Shown piece after piece: positions 1 through 8,265 of a stretch of DNA of 64,000 nucleotides. The stretch's first letter is position 1. Each line of letters starts with the position of its first letter. This DNA comes from Paenibacillus sp. SYP-B3998 (GTDB taxonomy: Bacteria; Bacillota; Bacilli; Paenibacillales; NBRC-103111), in contig NZ_JAAIKC010000015.1 of assembly GCF_010820665.1 (NCBI RefSeq), positions 1-64,000 on the forward strand, written 5' to 3'. The notes beneath the pieces were generated by a model. It had not been told where the DNA came from, made no database searches, and worked only from the letters and a program-made list of their open reading frames with translations. Position numbers and translations under genes: made by a program.

Positions 1-93
1 GATTAAATATTAATCCCATTCCTATCACCCTCCTAATCACCAAGATAGTAATAGTGTATGAATTGGTTAATATATTGGCTTGGACTTATGCTA

Positions 94-207
94 TTAATCT
101 GTCAAAATTCTCCCGGATATCTTATCCTGCCCAATCGCAACGCGGCTTTCAATCCATGTCGGCAGCGCATACTTGACTCTTAATATCTCTGCGAATCGCT
201 TAGTCAA
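94..207 (-). CDS. Tiny hypothetical ORF (37 aa) behind proline dehydrogenase
   Basis: A 37-codon reading frame begins at a TTG preceded by AGGTGCTTATC and ends at 94. It starts about 30 bases downstream of the proline dehydrogenase stop on the same strand, so it could be co-transcribed. It is basic and has no hydrophobic segment or motif I recognise. It could equally be the broken start of a former gene, because nothing continues it. Confidence is low. Confidence 0.2.
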   Translation of the reverse strand: MTKRFAEILRVKYALPTWIESRVAIGQDKISGRILTD

Positions 208-237
208 GATAAGCACCTGCTTTCAACAATATCCTTT

Positions 238-1215
238 TTATTCATACGCTTTAATAACCTCAACCTCAACTTCCTCATTACTTACCATATCCATCACAGC
301 TTGAAAAAGATTCGGCGGGTATTCGGCAATCCGATGACACAAGTACAAAAACCATTGATGCCCATATGTAAGATAGATCCTTACTGGATGCCCAGCTGCT
401 TTTAGACTGCTGCTCAAATCCGGACGAATTCCATACAACATTTCGAATTCTACATCTGAGTTGGATAACCACCCACGCTCCAGCACTTCCTCGATGATAT
501 GTTCATCATGGGTAGCGATAGATACACGGTGTCCTTGGCGAATCGTGCTTTCAACAAGTTCCAAATAACGATCACTAAGCGTTGAAGATCGAGGGATCGA
601 GCAGTCAGCCGGTTCTTGATAGGCGCCTTTGACGATGCGTATACGACTAGGTGAGGCAACTATAGCAGCCAAATCCTGTGGCGTTCGTGTCAAGTGCGCC
701 TGCAAAGTAATGCCAATGTTCGGATAAAAAGAGGCTGCTCGCTCATAAACAGATAGTATGTCATCTGTCTTACTGGACTCTTCCATACTAATGAATAATT
801 CAACCCCAGCTTCCTGGGCTTGCTCAGCTAGATTCATCAGATGCGAAAAAGCAAACTCCTTATCCAAGGAAAGCCCGATATGTGATAGATCGAATGATAC
901 ACGCGCTGGGACCCCGCCTTGGCTTAAGTCATGGATCAGGGCCATCATCTCCAATGCGGCTGCTTCACATTCAGTGGCAACAGTTGTATTTTCACCAATA
1001 TACTCGATGGATACTGCGTAACCTTTAGCCACTAACTTGCGTCCCACTTTGAGTCCGTCTTTGCGATGTTCACCCGTTACATATCTATCAGCTGTAAGAC
1101 GCAACAGCCGATTCAGTTGTGGTATCTGCTCCACATAAGATTTTAGGTCTGAACGGCGAGCGATAGATTTTAGTGCAGCTGTGAATTGTTTTTCCAAATC
1201 TGATACTTGGTACAT
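238..1215 (-). CDS. Proline dehydrogenase
   Basis: FAD-dependent oxidation of L-proline to pyrroline-5-carboxylate, the first step of proline catabolism, passing electrons to the respiratory chain. The 325-residue length fits the single-domain PutB/FadM type of Bacillales. An early RYVTGEHRKDGLKVGRKL segment, a KGYAVSIEYIGENT strand-turn and a late RIRIVKGAY motif (KGAYQEP) match the family beta-barrel. A YLTYGHQWFLYLCHRIAE tail carries the C-terminal substrate-binding helix. The ATG follows GAGGGAGAGTTGACATC. The pyrroline-5-carboxylate dehydrogenase partner is not seen; the AraC-type gene upstream on the same strand may be a regulator, but this is only proximity. Family call is firm. Confidence 0.88.
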   Translation of the reverse strand: MYQVSDLEKQFTAALKSIARRSDLKSYVEQIPQLNRLLRLTADRYVTGEHRKDGLKVGRKLVAKGYAVSIEYIGENTTVATECEAAALEMMALIHDLSQGGVPARVSFDLSHIGLSLDKEFAFSHLMNLAEQAQEAGVELFISMEESSKTDDILSVYERAASFYPNIGITLQAHLTRTPQDLAAIVASPSRIRIVKGAYQEPADCSIPRSSTLSDRYLELVESTIRQGHRVSIATHDEHIIEEVLERGWLSNSDVEFEMLYGIRPDLSSSLKAAGHPVRIYLTYGHQWFLYLCHRIAEYPPNLFQAVMDMVSNEEVEVEVIKAYE

Positions 1216-1295
1216 GATGTCAACTCTCCCTCTTTCAAGTTACACCCAGTATACTAGGATGAAGGAGGCTGGTATTGTAAATAATTGCTCTTTTT

Positions 1296-2105
1296 TTAAA
1301 TTGATAAGACGTATTTATGCGGTGTAGTCCCGACTATCTTGTCAAATGTTTTCGCGAAGTGACTCTGGTCATAGAAGCCCACTTCTACTGCAATTTCGGC
1401 TATCGATCGCTTCTTCATCAATTCCGACTTCGCATGATTAATTCGCAGTAAGTTTTGATAAGCATGCGGGGGCAGATGACTCCACCTCTTATAAATACGA
1501 ATGAGATGAAATCTGCTGATTCCAGCTTCGTTCTCCAAATTCTCCAACGTTATCTGTTCGGAAAAATGCGCATGTATGTATTCCTTTATAAGTTTAACGT
1601 ATTTCTGGTCTTGCTTTCCTTGGTGTGTTTCATGTTCAAGATCGGAGGTGTTCTGACTAACGAGTGCTTGTACCAGGTCGATTAAAGCAGTTTCGATCTC
1701 AATCGGAGAGGAGGTTCTGGTGAGTGCCTCCATCGTACGATTGATGTGTACACGGCAGACTTTATTTTTACCCTCACCCAATAAGAACGGGATATGAAGC
1801 TGATCAAGCTCCCGTTGCTTGAGACCCTGGAACCAATTTGGATTAATGAACAGCATCTTGTATTTCCATTTTACGCCCGTATCGGGATAACATGCATGCA
1901 GCATCATCGGCGGAAAGCTGATCAGCCGTCCCCTTTCAACATAATGCATTGTTCCGTCACACCAAGCATTCGTTTCACCTTCATCAATTAACCCAATCGA
2001 ATATTCCTCATGGAAATGCTTTTGATAGGCAAAATCGCTCTTCAGACATCTCTTTGCTTCCAAGAAAGGCAATGCATCATCGCGGTAAAAAGTTACATCA
2101 GGCAT
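1296..2105 (-). CDS. AraC-family transcriptional regulator
   Basis: 269 residues with an N-terminal cupin-like effector domain (about 1-140, including FAYQKHFHEEYSIGLIDEG) and a C-terminal double helix-turn-helix domain (about 170-269). The DNA-binding part shows ENLENEAGISRFHLIRIYK and the typical IAEIAVEVGFYDQSHFAKTF second helix-turn-helix. The H-x-E spacing (HFHEEYSIG) is that of sugar or amino-acid sensing AraC proteins. Start ATG follows GAAGAGGACTCGAAAT. It ends about 80 bases before the proline dehydrogenase start on the same strand, so the two may form a short operon or the regulator may control that gene. The effector is unknown. Confidence 0.85.
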   Translation of the reverse strand: MPDVTFYRDDALPFLEAKRCLKSDFAYQKHFHEEYSIGLIDEGETNAWCDGTMHYVERGRLISFPPMMLHACYPDTGVKWKYKMLFINPNWFQGLKQRELDQLHIPFLLGEGKNKVCRVHINRTMEALTRTSSPIEIETALIDLVQALVSQNTSDLEHETHQGKQDQKYVKLIKEYIHAHFSEQITLENLENEAGISRFHLIRIYKRWSHLPPHAYQNLLRINHAKSELMKKRSIAEIAVEVGFYDQSHFAKTFDKIVGTTPHKYVLSI

Positions 2106-2330
2106 ATTTCGAGTCCTCTTCTTTCATAATGCATGAATACTTCCACGGGGATATTATAGGTTTGTTCAAAATACGAGTCATTAAGGCCAGACTATAGTTC
2201 TTTAACATTGTTAATACGTCTACTTCATTTATGTCAGTTCCACCTTTTAACCATAAGCTTATAACCAATTACAGAATTAATCATTTTATTTTACTATAAA
2301 TTGGCTTGATTTGAATGATATATTGTTGCG

Positions 2331-2401
2331 CTGCCCGTTACTTCAATAAACCAAAGAGGAGCTGCCCCGTGGCATGCTCCTCACCTATCGTTTCCCGTTC
2401 T
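2331..2401 (+). repeat. Dispersed hairpin repeat, copy 1
   Basis: Begins CTGCCCGTTACTTCAA, holds a hairpin pairing AGGAGC with GCTCCT (2356-2381), and ends CTATCGTTTCCCGTT. Other copies lie near 8052, 14805, 15141, 17752 and 18652. All are intergenic. Confidence 0.6.
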
Positions 2402-2443
2402 CCGCTTACAACATAACCTATTACAATTCAGAGCCAGTGGACA

Positions 2444-2480
2444 TAAAAAAGATGACCTCTTATGAATTCAAGGGTCATCT
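2444..2480 (-). terminator. Terminator-like hairpin reading leftward
   Basis: AGATGACC pairs with GGTCATCT and is followed, on the minus strand, by TTTTTTA. No intact minus-strand gene precedes it, so it may be a leftover from a lost gene. Confidence 0.5.
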
Positions 2481-2570
2481 CCTGGCAGCTTAACTCCGCG
2501 GTGGTTTGTTTAAGCTGTCCACAATCCGGGTCAGTGTTTAGCGCTGTCGGAGGGTAACAAAAAAAATAAA

Positions 2571-2599
2571 TTGAACACAAAATATCGCTATGATATAAT
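2571..2599 (+). promoter_or_regulatory. SigA-type promoter
   Basis: TTGAAC and TATAAT separated by exactly 17 bases. It is the best promoter match upstream of the helD remnant (2736) and the exporter at 3080, which it probably now drives. Confidence 0.65.
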
Positions 2600-2735
2600 C
2601 AATAGCGTAACTGAAAAATAAATATAAGGAGTGTACTCATTTCTTTTCCTAGTTTAATTGTACATCTGGAACTTTAATTTGTCAATGCTCTTTCTTATCC
2701 AAAAAAAACGGAAAAAGGAGTGCGTTCAGGGAGAG

Positions 2736-3062
2736 ATGGAAGCGAAGGATTGGTGGTAGGAACTGGAGCGGCTTGAAGGGATCAGAAACAAGCTGCAGGC
2801 AAGAATCGCCGAACTGGAGCCGAAGATTGTCGGACTACGTGATCAGGCTATGGATATCCGCAAGCGGTTTTGGGAAGAAGCTACGATTAACACAAGCACG
2901 TACGAAGACTTCGAAAAGACCTTCGCCATCCTGTAGCCCATCATCAAAGTCGGTTGTAAGCAAGAATCCCACGACGACTCCTATTTTCGCGTGTCGGCGT
3001 CCATCCAAGAACAGATCAATTTGTTCCTCGACCATTATTTTCATCCATACACAGCTCAATGA
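2736..3062 (+). pseudogene. Remnant of a HelD-type (UvrD-like) helicase gene
   Basis: An open frame with two in-frame stops (codon 8 at 2757 and after the AIL triplet near 2934) encodes a segment typical of the N-terminal coiled coil of HelD, the RNA-polymerase recycling ATPase of Firmicutes: ELERLEGIRNKLQARIAELE, then IRKRFWEEATINTSTYEDFE. The following part degrades into SYFRVSASIQEQINLF and ends at a TGA that overlaps the possible upstream ATG of the exporter gene. Everything after the N-terminal domain, including the ATPase motifs, is missing. The leader still has AAAAAGGAG in front of its ATG. Assignment rests on recalled HelD sequences, not a search. Confidence 0.6.
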
Positions 3063-3079
3063 GCAGAAAGCAGGGACCT

Positions 3080-4573
3080 ATGTCAACTCCTACGCAAACA
3101 AATCCGATGGCAACTGGCGGGGACGACTTCTCGTTGAAAGCCATTCTGCGTCCGCTCATGGCGATTATTGTCGGCATGATCATGGTTATTCTGGACAGCA
3201 CCGTCGTCAATAATGCCATTCCGAAACTCGTTGAATACTTCGACACCGATCTGAAGACGATCCAATGGACCGTCACCGGCTATACGCTAGCCTTATCCGC
3301 CGTTATCCCGCTTGCAGGCTGGATGGCCGATAAATTCGGCTCCAAGCAAATCTTCATGATAACGATCGCCCTGTTCACGATCGGCTCCGTGCTTTGCGGC
3401 ATCGCGCAAACGCCGGAACAGCTGATCATTTACCGCATCATTCAAGGCTTGGGCGGCGGCATGGTGGGCCCGATCGGGATGGCCATGGTGTTCAAACTCG
3501 CGCCTCCAGAGCGCCGCGGATCCATCATGGGCGTACTCGGGATCCCATTGCTGATTGCGCCGGCGTTCGGTCCAGTGCTATCCGGCTGGCTGGTCGATTC
3601 TGTCAGCTGGCACTGGATTTTCATCATCAATCTGCCGATCGGCATTATCGCCTTCATTCTCGGGTATAAATACTTGCCGAAATCCGACCGCCATGCGGCG
3701 CCGCATCTGGACGTCATCGGCATGTGCCTCGCGCCGATCGCCTTCTCCATGCTGGCGTACGGGGTAAGCGAAGGCGGCACCAGCTGGTCCAAGGCTTCGA
3801 CGATCACGGGCTTAACCGTCGGCGGCATTGCACTCATCCTCTTCATTTTCGTGGAACTGGCACAGAAGCAGCCGCTGCTGGAGCTGAAAGCGTTCAAGTC
3901 GTCCGACTTTACACGCAGCATCATCATGACGTGGATCGTACAGCTCCCGCTGTTCGGCACAATGCTAATCGTGCCGCTGTATCTGCAAGGCGTCATGCAC
4001 TACACCGCGCTTGAAACGGGCTGGATCCTGATGCCTTACGCCTTATGCGCGGGACTCGGCATGCCAATCAGCGGCCGGTTGTTCGATAAGATCGGCGCGC
4101 GTCCGCTCGCCTTCGCTGGTCTTACCGTCATAACCATTTCCCTGTTCATCTTGTCCGGCATATCGGTGGATACCTCGCTGTGGGTTATCATTCTGTGCAT
4201 CTGCATCTTGGGTCTCGGCATGGGCTTCACCATGATGCCGCTCAACACGCATGTCTTGAACTCTGCACCTCGCCGTCTGGTGAACCGCGTCACACCGCTG
4301 ACAACAGCAGCTTCGCAAGTCGTCCTCTCGTTCGCGGTCGCGGGCCTGACGGGTTATCTCACGTCGCAAATCACTTCCCACGCCGAAAGCGCGGGAGCGG
4401 ACGCGAATCCGCTGAACGCCGTCGTCGCGGGTTACGGCGACACGTTCTTCCTGTCCGCGTGCATTGTGGCCGCAGGTGTCGCACTGTCGCTCCTTCTGCG
4501 TAAACCTAAGCAGCTGGAAGAAGACGGAACCGTCGGCGGGGACAATCCAGACCCGGCGATGATGGGTCACTAA
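3080..4573 (+). CDS. DHA2-family (EmrB/QacA) MFS drug exporter
   Basis: Proton-driven multidrug efflux protein of the 14-helix DHA2 class. About 497 residues from the ATG at 3080, or 504 from the ATG at 3059 that overlaps the stop of the helD remnant; neither has an ideal ribosome site (CAGGGACC precedes 3080). Visible signatures are LDSTVVNNAIPKL in helix 1 (motif D1), GWMADKFGSKQIF in the 2-3 loop (motif A), and a helix-5 antiporter motif G-IPLLIAPAFGPVLSGWL (motif C). The coding sequence is clearly richer in G+C than the neighbours, suggesting separate ancestry. A terminator follows directly. Substrate is unknown. Confidence 0.88.
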   Translation: MSTPTQTNPMATGGDDFSLKAILRPLMAIIVGMIMVILDSTVVNNAIPKLVEYFDTDLKTIQWTVTGYTLALSAVIPLAGWMADKFGSKQIFMITIALFTIGSVLCGIAQTPEQLIIYRIIQGLGGGMVGPIGMAMVFKLAPPERRGSIMGVLGIPLLIAPAFGPVLSGWLVDSVSWHWIFIINLPIGIIAFILGYKYLPKSDRHAAPHLDVIGMCLAPIAFSMLAYGVSEGGTSWSKASTITGLTVGGIALILFIFVELAQKQPLLELKAFKSSDFTRSIIMTWIVQLPLFGTMLIVPLYLQGVMHYTALETGWILMPYALCAGLGMPISGRLFDKIGARPLAFAGLTVITISLFILSGISVDTSLWVIILCICILGLGMGFTMMPLNTHVLNSAPRRLVNRVTPLTTAASQVVLSFAVAGLTGYLTSQITSHAESAGADANPLNAVVAGYGDTFFLSACIVAAGVALSLLLRKPKQLEEDGTVGGDNPDPAMMGH

Positions 4574-4603
4574 TCGCGAATCGGCTCCGATTCGCTCGTA
4601 TGC

Positions 4604-4638
4604 AAATAGCTTTGGCCGTTAGTCGGCCAAGGCTATTT
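4604..4638 (+). terminator. Rho-independent terminator of the exporter gene
   Basis: AAATAGC(T)TTGGCCG pairs with CGGCCAAGGCTATTT, tetraloop-size loop, followed by T residues. Confidence 0.8.
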
Positions 4639-4651
4639 TTTGCTGATTATG

Positions 4652-4942
4652 TTAGTCTGTACAGTACGTCTTTACAAGGGCATAGAACTGTTCCTCGCTG
4701 GCTCTTGCTATAGTTAGAGCTGCTGGATATAAATGTTTGTATACCATAGATTCAGTGGCTATAAATACAATTAAGAATAGAAAGAGATGCCATTTTCTAA
4801 AAAGTATTGAACAAATCAATACAATTATAGGAATTAGATATACGAGTATATTGATAATAAGCACTTCATTTTCCATCGAACCGAGTTTGGCTATAACAAG
4901 AGCTATTAATATAAATTCAACTACAAAGTATAAGAACCCCAA
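4652..4942 (-). CDS. Small hypothetical membrane protein
   Basis: 96 residues, strongly hydrophobic, with three predicted membrane helices (about 3-20, 27-46 and 49-66) and a short hydrophilic C-terminus. The start is a TTG preceded by TTGGGGGACTCATA, a strong ribosome site at good distance. Base composition is AT-rich like the LGFP gene to the right and unlike the exporter to the left. I do not recognise the family. A 28-codon frame lies just upstream on the same strand. Confidence 0.5.
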   Translation of the reverse strand: MGFLYFVVEFILIALVIAKLGSMENEVLIINILVYLIPIIVLICSILFRKWHLFLFLIVFIATESMVYKHLYPAALTIARASEEQFYALVKTYCTD

Positions 4943-4967
4943 TATGAGTCCCCCAAGTATGGCTGTG

Positions 4968-5054
4968 TTACATACCCAATTTATTTCTAATCAATTGTTC
5001 TCTATAGTCCTGTTCTGTCTTACTTCCAATAAGCTTAACTTCACTTTTCTTCAT
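4968..5054 (-). CDS. Possible 28-aa peptide upstream of the membrane protein
   Basis: A short hydrophilic frame (starts MKKSEVKLIG) ends 25 bases before the TTG of the membrane protein. GGAGG is present but only one base before the ATG, so translation from this start would be poor. It could be a leader, or the start of a longer ancestral protein. Confidence 0.2.
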   Translation of the reverse strand: MKKSEVKLIGSKTEQDYREQLIRNKLGM

Positions 5055-5321
5055 ACCTCCAATCTAACAACCACTACCCATATTTTACTCCAAACTAGTA
5101 CTTGTGGTATTGATGAAGTAACATTGTGAAGTTGTTGAACATTCCACGCTACTGAAGTAATCTGCCCGCTAGCGAAATAATCCACGGTATATTTATTATG
5201 TGTCTTTGTCGGCAATCAGATATCATGGACAAATTTACAAAACATAATCTGCTGAATACTTTATCTTATTGAAGCCCAACAAAGTACTTCAAACATTAAT
5301 AAGGTTAAGGAGGCACATTCC

Positions 5322-6371
5322 TTGAATCAAGAAATATACAAAATTATTCCATATAATGGGTATTATTATGGGTACTATTATCCCATAATTTCACGTGCTG
5401 TAGTTCCTTTTAATCCGAATACACCGATTGCTCCGTCCCATCCGCCGATTCATATACCGCATTTTGAATATTTGTCAGAGTCAGAAATAGACCGTAAATA
5501 TCGAGAGCTTATTAAAAAAGGTTTTGTAGGTACTCCTATTACACCCGAGTCCATTACTAAAGACGGACACGGGCGTTTTAGACATTATCGAGGCAGTGGT
5601 AGAGATTGGTCTATTTATTGGCACCCTAAAACAGGAGCCCATGAGGTTCATGGTGCTATTCGTGATAAGTGGGCAAGTATTGGGTGGGAATTTTTTGGTT
5701 ACCCAGCCACTGATGAATTAACAACTCTTAATGGAGGTGGTCGCTTCAACAATTTTCACAATCTACTTTATAATATTCCGAATAGATCAATCGTCTTTAA
5801 ATTTGGTCATGATCGTGCTTATGCGGTTTCTAATCCTATATGGAATAAGTGGGCAGAATTGGGGGGTGTAGGTGGTTCGCTTGGTTATCCCATAAGCGAT
5901 GAGGTAGTTAGACCTGATGGATGGAGATTTCAACGATTCGAAAAAGGTGCAGTCATTTGGTCTGCCGACACAGCTCCATATGTTGGAGATCCAACTACTC
6001 TGCCAGTTCCAACTACACCGACAACTCCAACTACTCCTCCATTGCATCCACCAACACAGGGCTATAGTAAAGTAAGTATTTATAATTGTCATACTGATAG
6101 GAGATCAATAACAATTTGGGTTAATGACGGTTCAGGTTTACATCCAGTAACCACACTAGATCCTCAATATAATGATTATGGCACTTGTCCCGCAGGAGAA
6201 CCTTATGTGTTGGATCTAAAAGATGGCTTGTGGAATCATATTGTTTGTGTTGATGTGGGAGCAATAGGATGTGGAGTTAATGATCCAACTCAAGTTGCAT
6301 GCAAGAGATACGAGTTTTCAGTACTTGGAAACTCTAATGGTCCAGAATCCCCTCCTGTAGTAGTGTACTAA
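5322..6371 (+). CDS. LGFP-repeat protein with a Pro/Thr linker and C-terminal domain
   Basis: 349 residues starting at TTG behind AAGGAGG. The N-terminus is Tyr/Pro-rich with no signal peptide. Residues about 55-220 hold LGFP-type repeats, seen as IRDKWASIGWEFFGYPATDE and IWNKWAELGGVGGSLGYPIS, each followed by a G-RF--F segment; LGFP repeats are found in wall- or sugar-associated proteins. Residues about 225-245 form a low-complexity Thr-Pro linker (PTTPTTPTTPP). The last 100 residues contain four or more cysteines (YNCHTDRR, GTCPAG, IVCVDVGAIGCG, ACKRYEF) and may be a small disulphide- or metal-containing domain. AT-rich and alone. Function unknown; export without a signal peptide would be unusual. 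Confidence 0.65.
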   Translation: MNQEIYKIIPYNGYYYGYYYPIISRAVVPFNPNTPIAPSHPPIHIPHFEYLSESEIDRKYRELIKKGFVGTPITPESITKDGHGRFRHYRGSGRDWSIYWHPKTGAHEVHGAIRDKWASIGWEFFGYPATDELTTLNGGGRFNNFHNLLYNIPNRSIVFKFGHDRAYAVSNPIWNKWAELGGVGGSLGYPISDEVVRPDGWRFQRFEKGAVIWSADTAPYVGDPTTLPVPTTPTTPTTPPLHPPTQGYSKVSIYNCHTDRRSITIWVNDGSGLHPVTTLDPQYNDYGTCPAGEPYVLDLKDGLWNHIVCVDVGAIGCGVNDPTQVACKRYEFSVLGNSNGPESPPVVVY

Positions 6372-6575
6372 TAAGCTACTCATTAGTGACACGAGTTTTT
6401 GGCCTCTCCTTGAGGGTGTGGAGGAGAAGGCACCTTTCTTTTTGTAGAAGTTATTGTGATATATAAAAGTTTTTTTCTTTGTAACAATCGGTATTTTCCC
6501 ACCAATATACATTTTTCGTTTGTTTATTCTAATATATTGAAACAATCTGTCCAATAGCGTAATAAAGCTACCTGC

Positions 6576-6663
6576 GGATCCTGTGCCAGCCTCATGATGC
6601 TGCAGGATCCATTGGGAAATACTGTGTGGCTAATTGCAGCATCACAAAATTAGTTCTTTTTTT
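6576..6663 (+). promoter_or_regulatory. Possible attenuator leader of the uracil permease gene
   Basis: GGATCCTG (6576-6583) pairs with CAGGATCC (6603-6610). A shorter stem CTAATT/AATTAG (6630-6653) is followed by TTCTTTTTTT, like a weak terminator. GATGCTGC (6596-6603) is perfectly complementary to GCAGCATC (6636-6643), so two mutually exclusive folds exist. No PyrR-binding loop is evident. Confidence 0.35.
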
Positions 6664-6717
6664 CAATCAAAATATGTTAAGATATCGTTCGAGAAGTTAA
6701 AGAAGGGAGTTTCCACC

Positions 6718-7986
6718 ATGTCTCGTATTATTCAAGTTGATGAACGCCCCTCAATCGGCGAAAGTATTCCCCTTAGTTTACAGCATTTATTTGCGATGTT
6801 TGGCTCAACAGTGCTGGTCCCTATCTTGTTTAAAGTCGATCCAGCCACGATTCTGCTGATGAACGGGATAGGCACCTTGCTTTATATTTTCATCACAAAA
6901 GGAAAAATCCCGGCATTTTTGGGGTCGAGCTTCGCCTTCCTCTCTCCTGTTTTTGTCGTCCTTGCTTCCAAAGGTTATAGTTCGGCTTTAGGCGGATTTC
7001 TGGTGGTCGGATTGATTTTTACAATCATATCGTTGTTAATTCGTGTCGTGGGGACACGCTGGATTGACGTCGTATTTCCACCTGCTGCGATGGGAGCGAT
7101 CGTGTCCGTAATCGGTTTAGAGTTGGTTCCTACAGCCGCCACTATGGCAGGTATTATTCCTCCGACCGATTTGAAGGAAGCCTGGGTTCCCAATCCTATC
7201 GTGATATCGGTTTCTATTTTTACATTTATGGTAGGTGTTTTCGGTTCCGTTGTCTTTCGCGGACTATTGAAGGTCATTCCGATTTTGGTGGCCATAGTTG
7301 CCGGTTACATACTTGCCGCATTGTTGGGTTTGGTACATATAGGAGAAACATTAGGTGCTGCGCTTTGGTTTAGACTCCCCACTTTCTACAGCCCGACATT
7401 TGATCTGGCTAGTATATTAATCATCGCGCCTGCTGCTCTTGTTGTCATTGCGGAGCATATTGGCCACTTGATTGTAACCGGGAATATGGTAGGTAAAGAT
7501 TTATCCAAAGACCCTGGTCTAAGCAGATCCTTACTCGGTAATGGCATCTCTACAATGCTATCATCCTTAGTCGGCTCAACACCAAATACAACCTACGGTG
7601 AAAACATCGGTGTCATGGCGATTAGCCGCGTATATTCTGTATGGGTCATCGGAGGAGCAGCGATCCTGGCTATCGTTCTCTCCTTTGTCGGGAAAATCTC
7701 GGCGCTGATTCAAACCATTCCAACGCCTGTCATGGGCGGCGTTTCCTTACTGCTTTTCGGCGTCATCGCCGCTTCGGGGATCCGGATGCTGGTGGAAACC
7801 AAAGTCGATTATTCCAAACCGGTCAATTTGATTCTAACAACCGCGGTTCTTGTAATTGGCCTTAGCGGGGTAGCACTGAAATTGGGGCATTTTGAACTAA
7901 AAGGTATGGCCCTGGCTACCATAGTAGCGATTCTGCTCAGCTTGATCTTCAAGCTGTTGGAGATTTTCAAGCTTTCTAACGAATAA
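6718..7986 (+). CDS. uraA: Uracil/xanthine permease (NCS2 family)
   Basis: Membrane symporter for uracil (UraA/PyrP type), 422 residues from the ATG at 6718 that follows AAGAAGGGAGTTTCCACC; an in-frame ATG at 6634 has no ribosome site. The N-terminus has LSLQHLFAMFGSTVLVPILF, the family hallmark of helix 1, and helix 8/10 motifs AEHIGHLIVTG and GSTPNTTYGENIGVMAISR include the Glu residues that bind the base. About 14 hydrophobic segments. It stands alone, not in a pyr operon. A leader with alternative hairpins precedes it. Uracil is preferred over xanthine because of the N-terminal and helix-10 motifs, but specificity is not proven. Confidence 0.88.
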   Translation: MSRIIQVDERPSIGESIPLSLQHLFAMFGSTVLVPILFKVDPATILLMNGIGTLLYIFITKGKIPAFLGSSFAFLSPVFVVLASKGYSSALGGFLVVGLIFTIISLLIRVVGTRWIDVVFPPAAMGAIVSVIGLELVPTAATMAGIIPPTDLKEAWVPNPIVISVSIFTFMVGVFGSVVFRGLLKVIPILVAIVAGYILAALLGLVHIGETLGAALWFRLPTFYSPTFDLASILIIAPAALVVIAEHIGHLIVTGNMVGKDLSKDPGLSRSLLGNGISTMLSSLVGSTPNTTYGENIGVMAISRVYSVWVIGGAAILAIVLSFVGKISALIQTIPTPVMGGVSLLLFGVIAASGIRMLVETKVDYSKPVNLILTTAVLVIGLSGVALKLGHFELKGMALATIVAILLSLIFKLLEIFKLSNE

Positions 7987-8051
7987 AGCACAAGTGGTAA
8001 TAAGAATGGCTATCCCTAAAGTCTTAACAGACATGAGGAATAGCCCTTAAA

Positions 8052-8107
8052 TAGGAGCAGCTGCCGCGGCAGAACTGCTCCTTGTTTGTTCAACTATAGG
8101 TAACAAT
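8052..8107 (+). repeat. Dispersed hairpin repeat, copy 2
   Basis: AGGAGCAG pairs with CTGCTCCT (8053-8082), followed by the conserved tail TTGTTTGTTCAACTATAGG. The CTGCCCGTTA left end is lost here. Confidence 0.55.
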
Positions 8108-8227
8108 AGGTAAGCGTTTGATGTTATCTCCCGCTTTTCCCCTGTTCCACACGGAGCGTGCTAGTTTATCCCATAAAACAAAAAACCTCTTTATACGCGG
8201 CCCTCATTGAACATTGATTCACTTAAT

Positions 8228-8265
8228 AAAGAACCTATGGGGATAAAACTAAAGAATTTCTGAGG
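8228..8265 (-). repeat. 38-bp direct repeat, copy at the kinase 3' end
   Basis: Differs at only 2 of 38 positions from 11587-11624. It covers the last codons and stop of the histidine kinase. Confidence 0.8.

Larger units (their letters stand above)
2106..2735. other. Intergenic stretch with repeats, a terminator-like hairpin and a promoter
   Basis: About 630 bases without a gene. It contains one copy of the dispersed hairpin repeat (2331-2401), a terminator-like hairpin reading leftward (2444-2480), an imperfect inverted repeat of GCAGCTTAA type around 2485-2519, and a strong promoter reading right (2571-2599). After the promoter there is a good Shine-Dalgarno AAGGAGTG near 2628 without an ATG behind it. 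I see no protein-coding signal until the helD remnant. Confidence 0.5.

Noticed and set aside
4737-5129. 130-codon plus-strand frame rich in Thr and Ser
   Set aside because: It lies opposite the membrane protein and its leader frame, has no ribosome site, and its content is typical of an antisense shadow.
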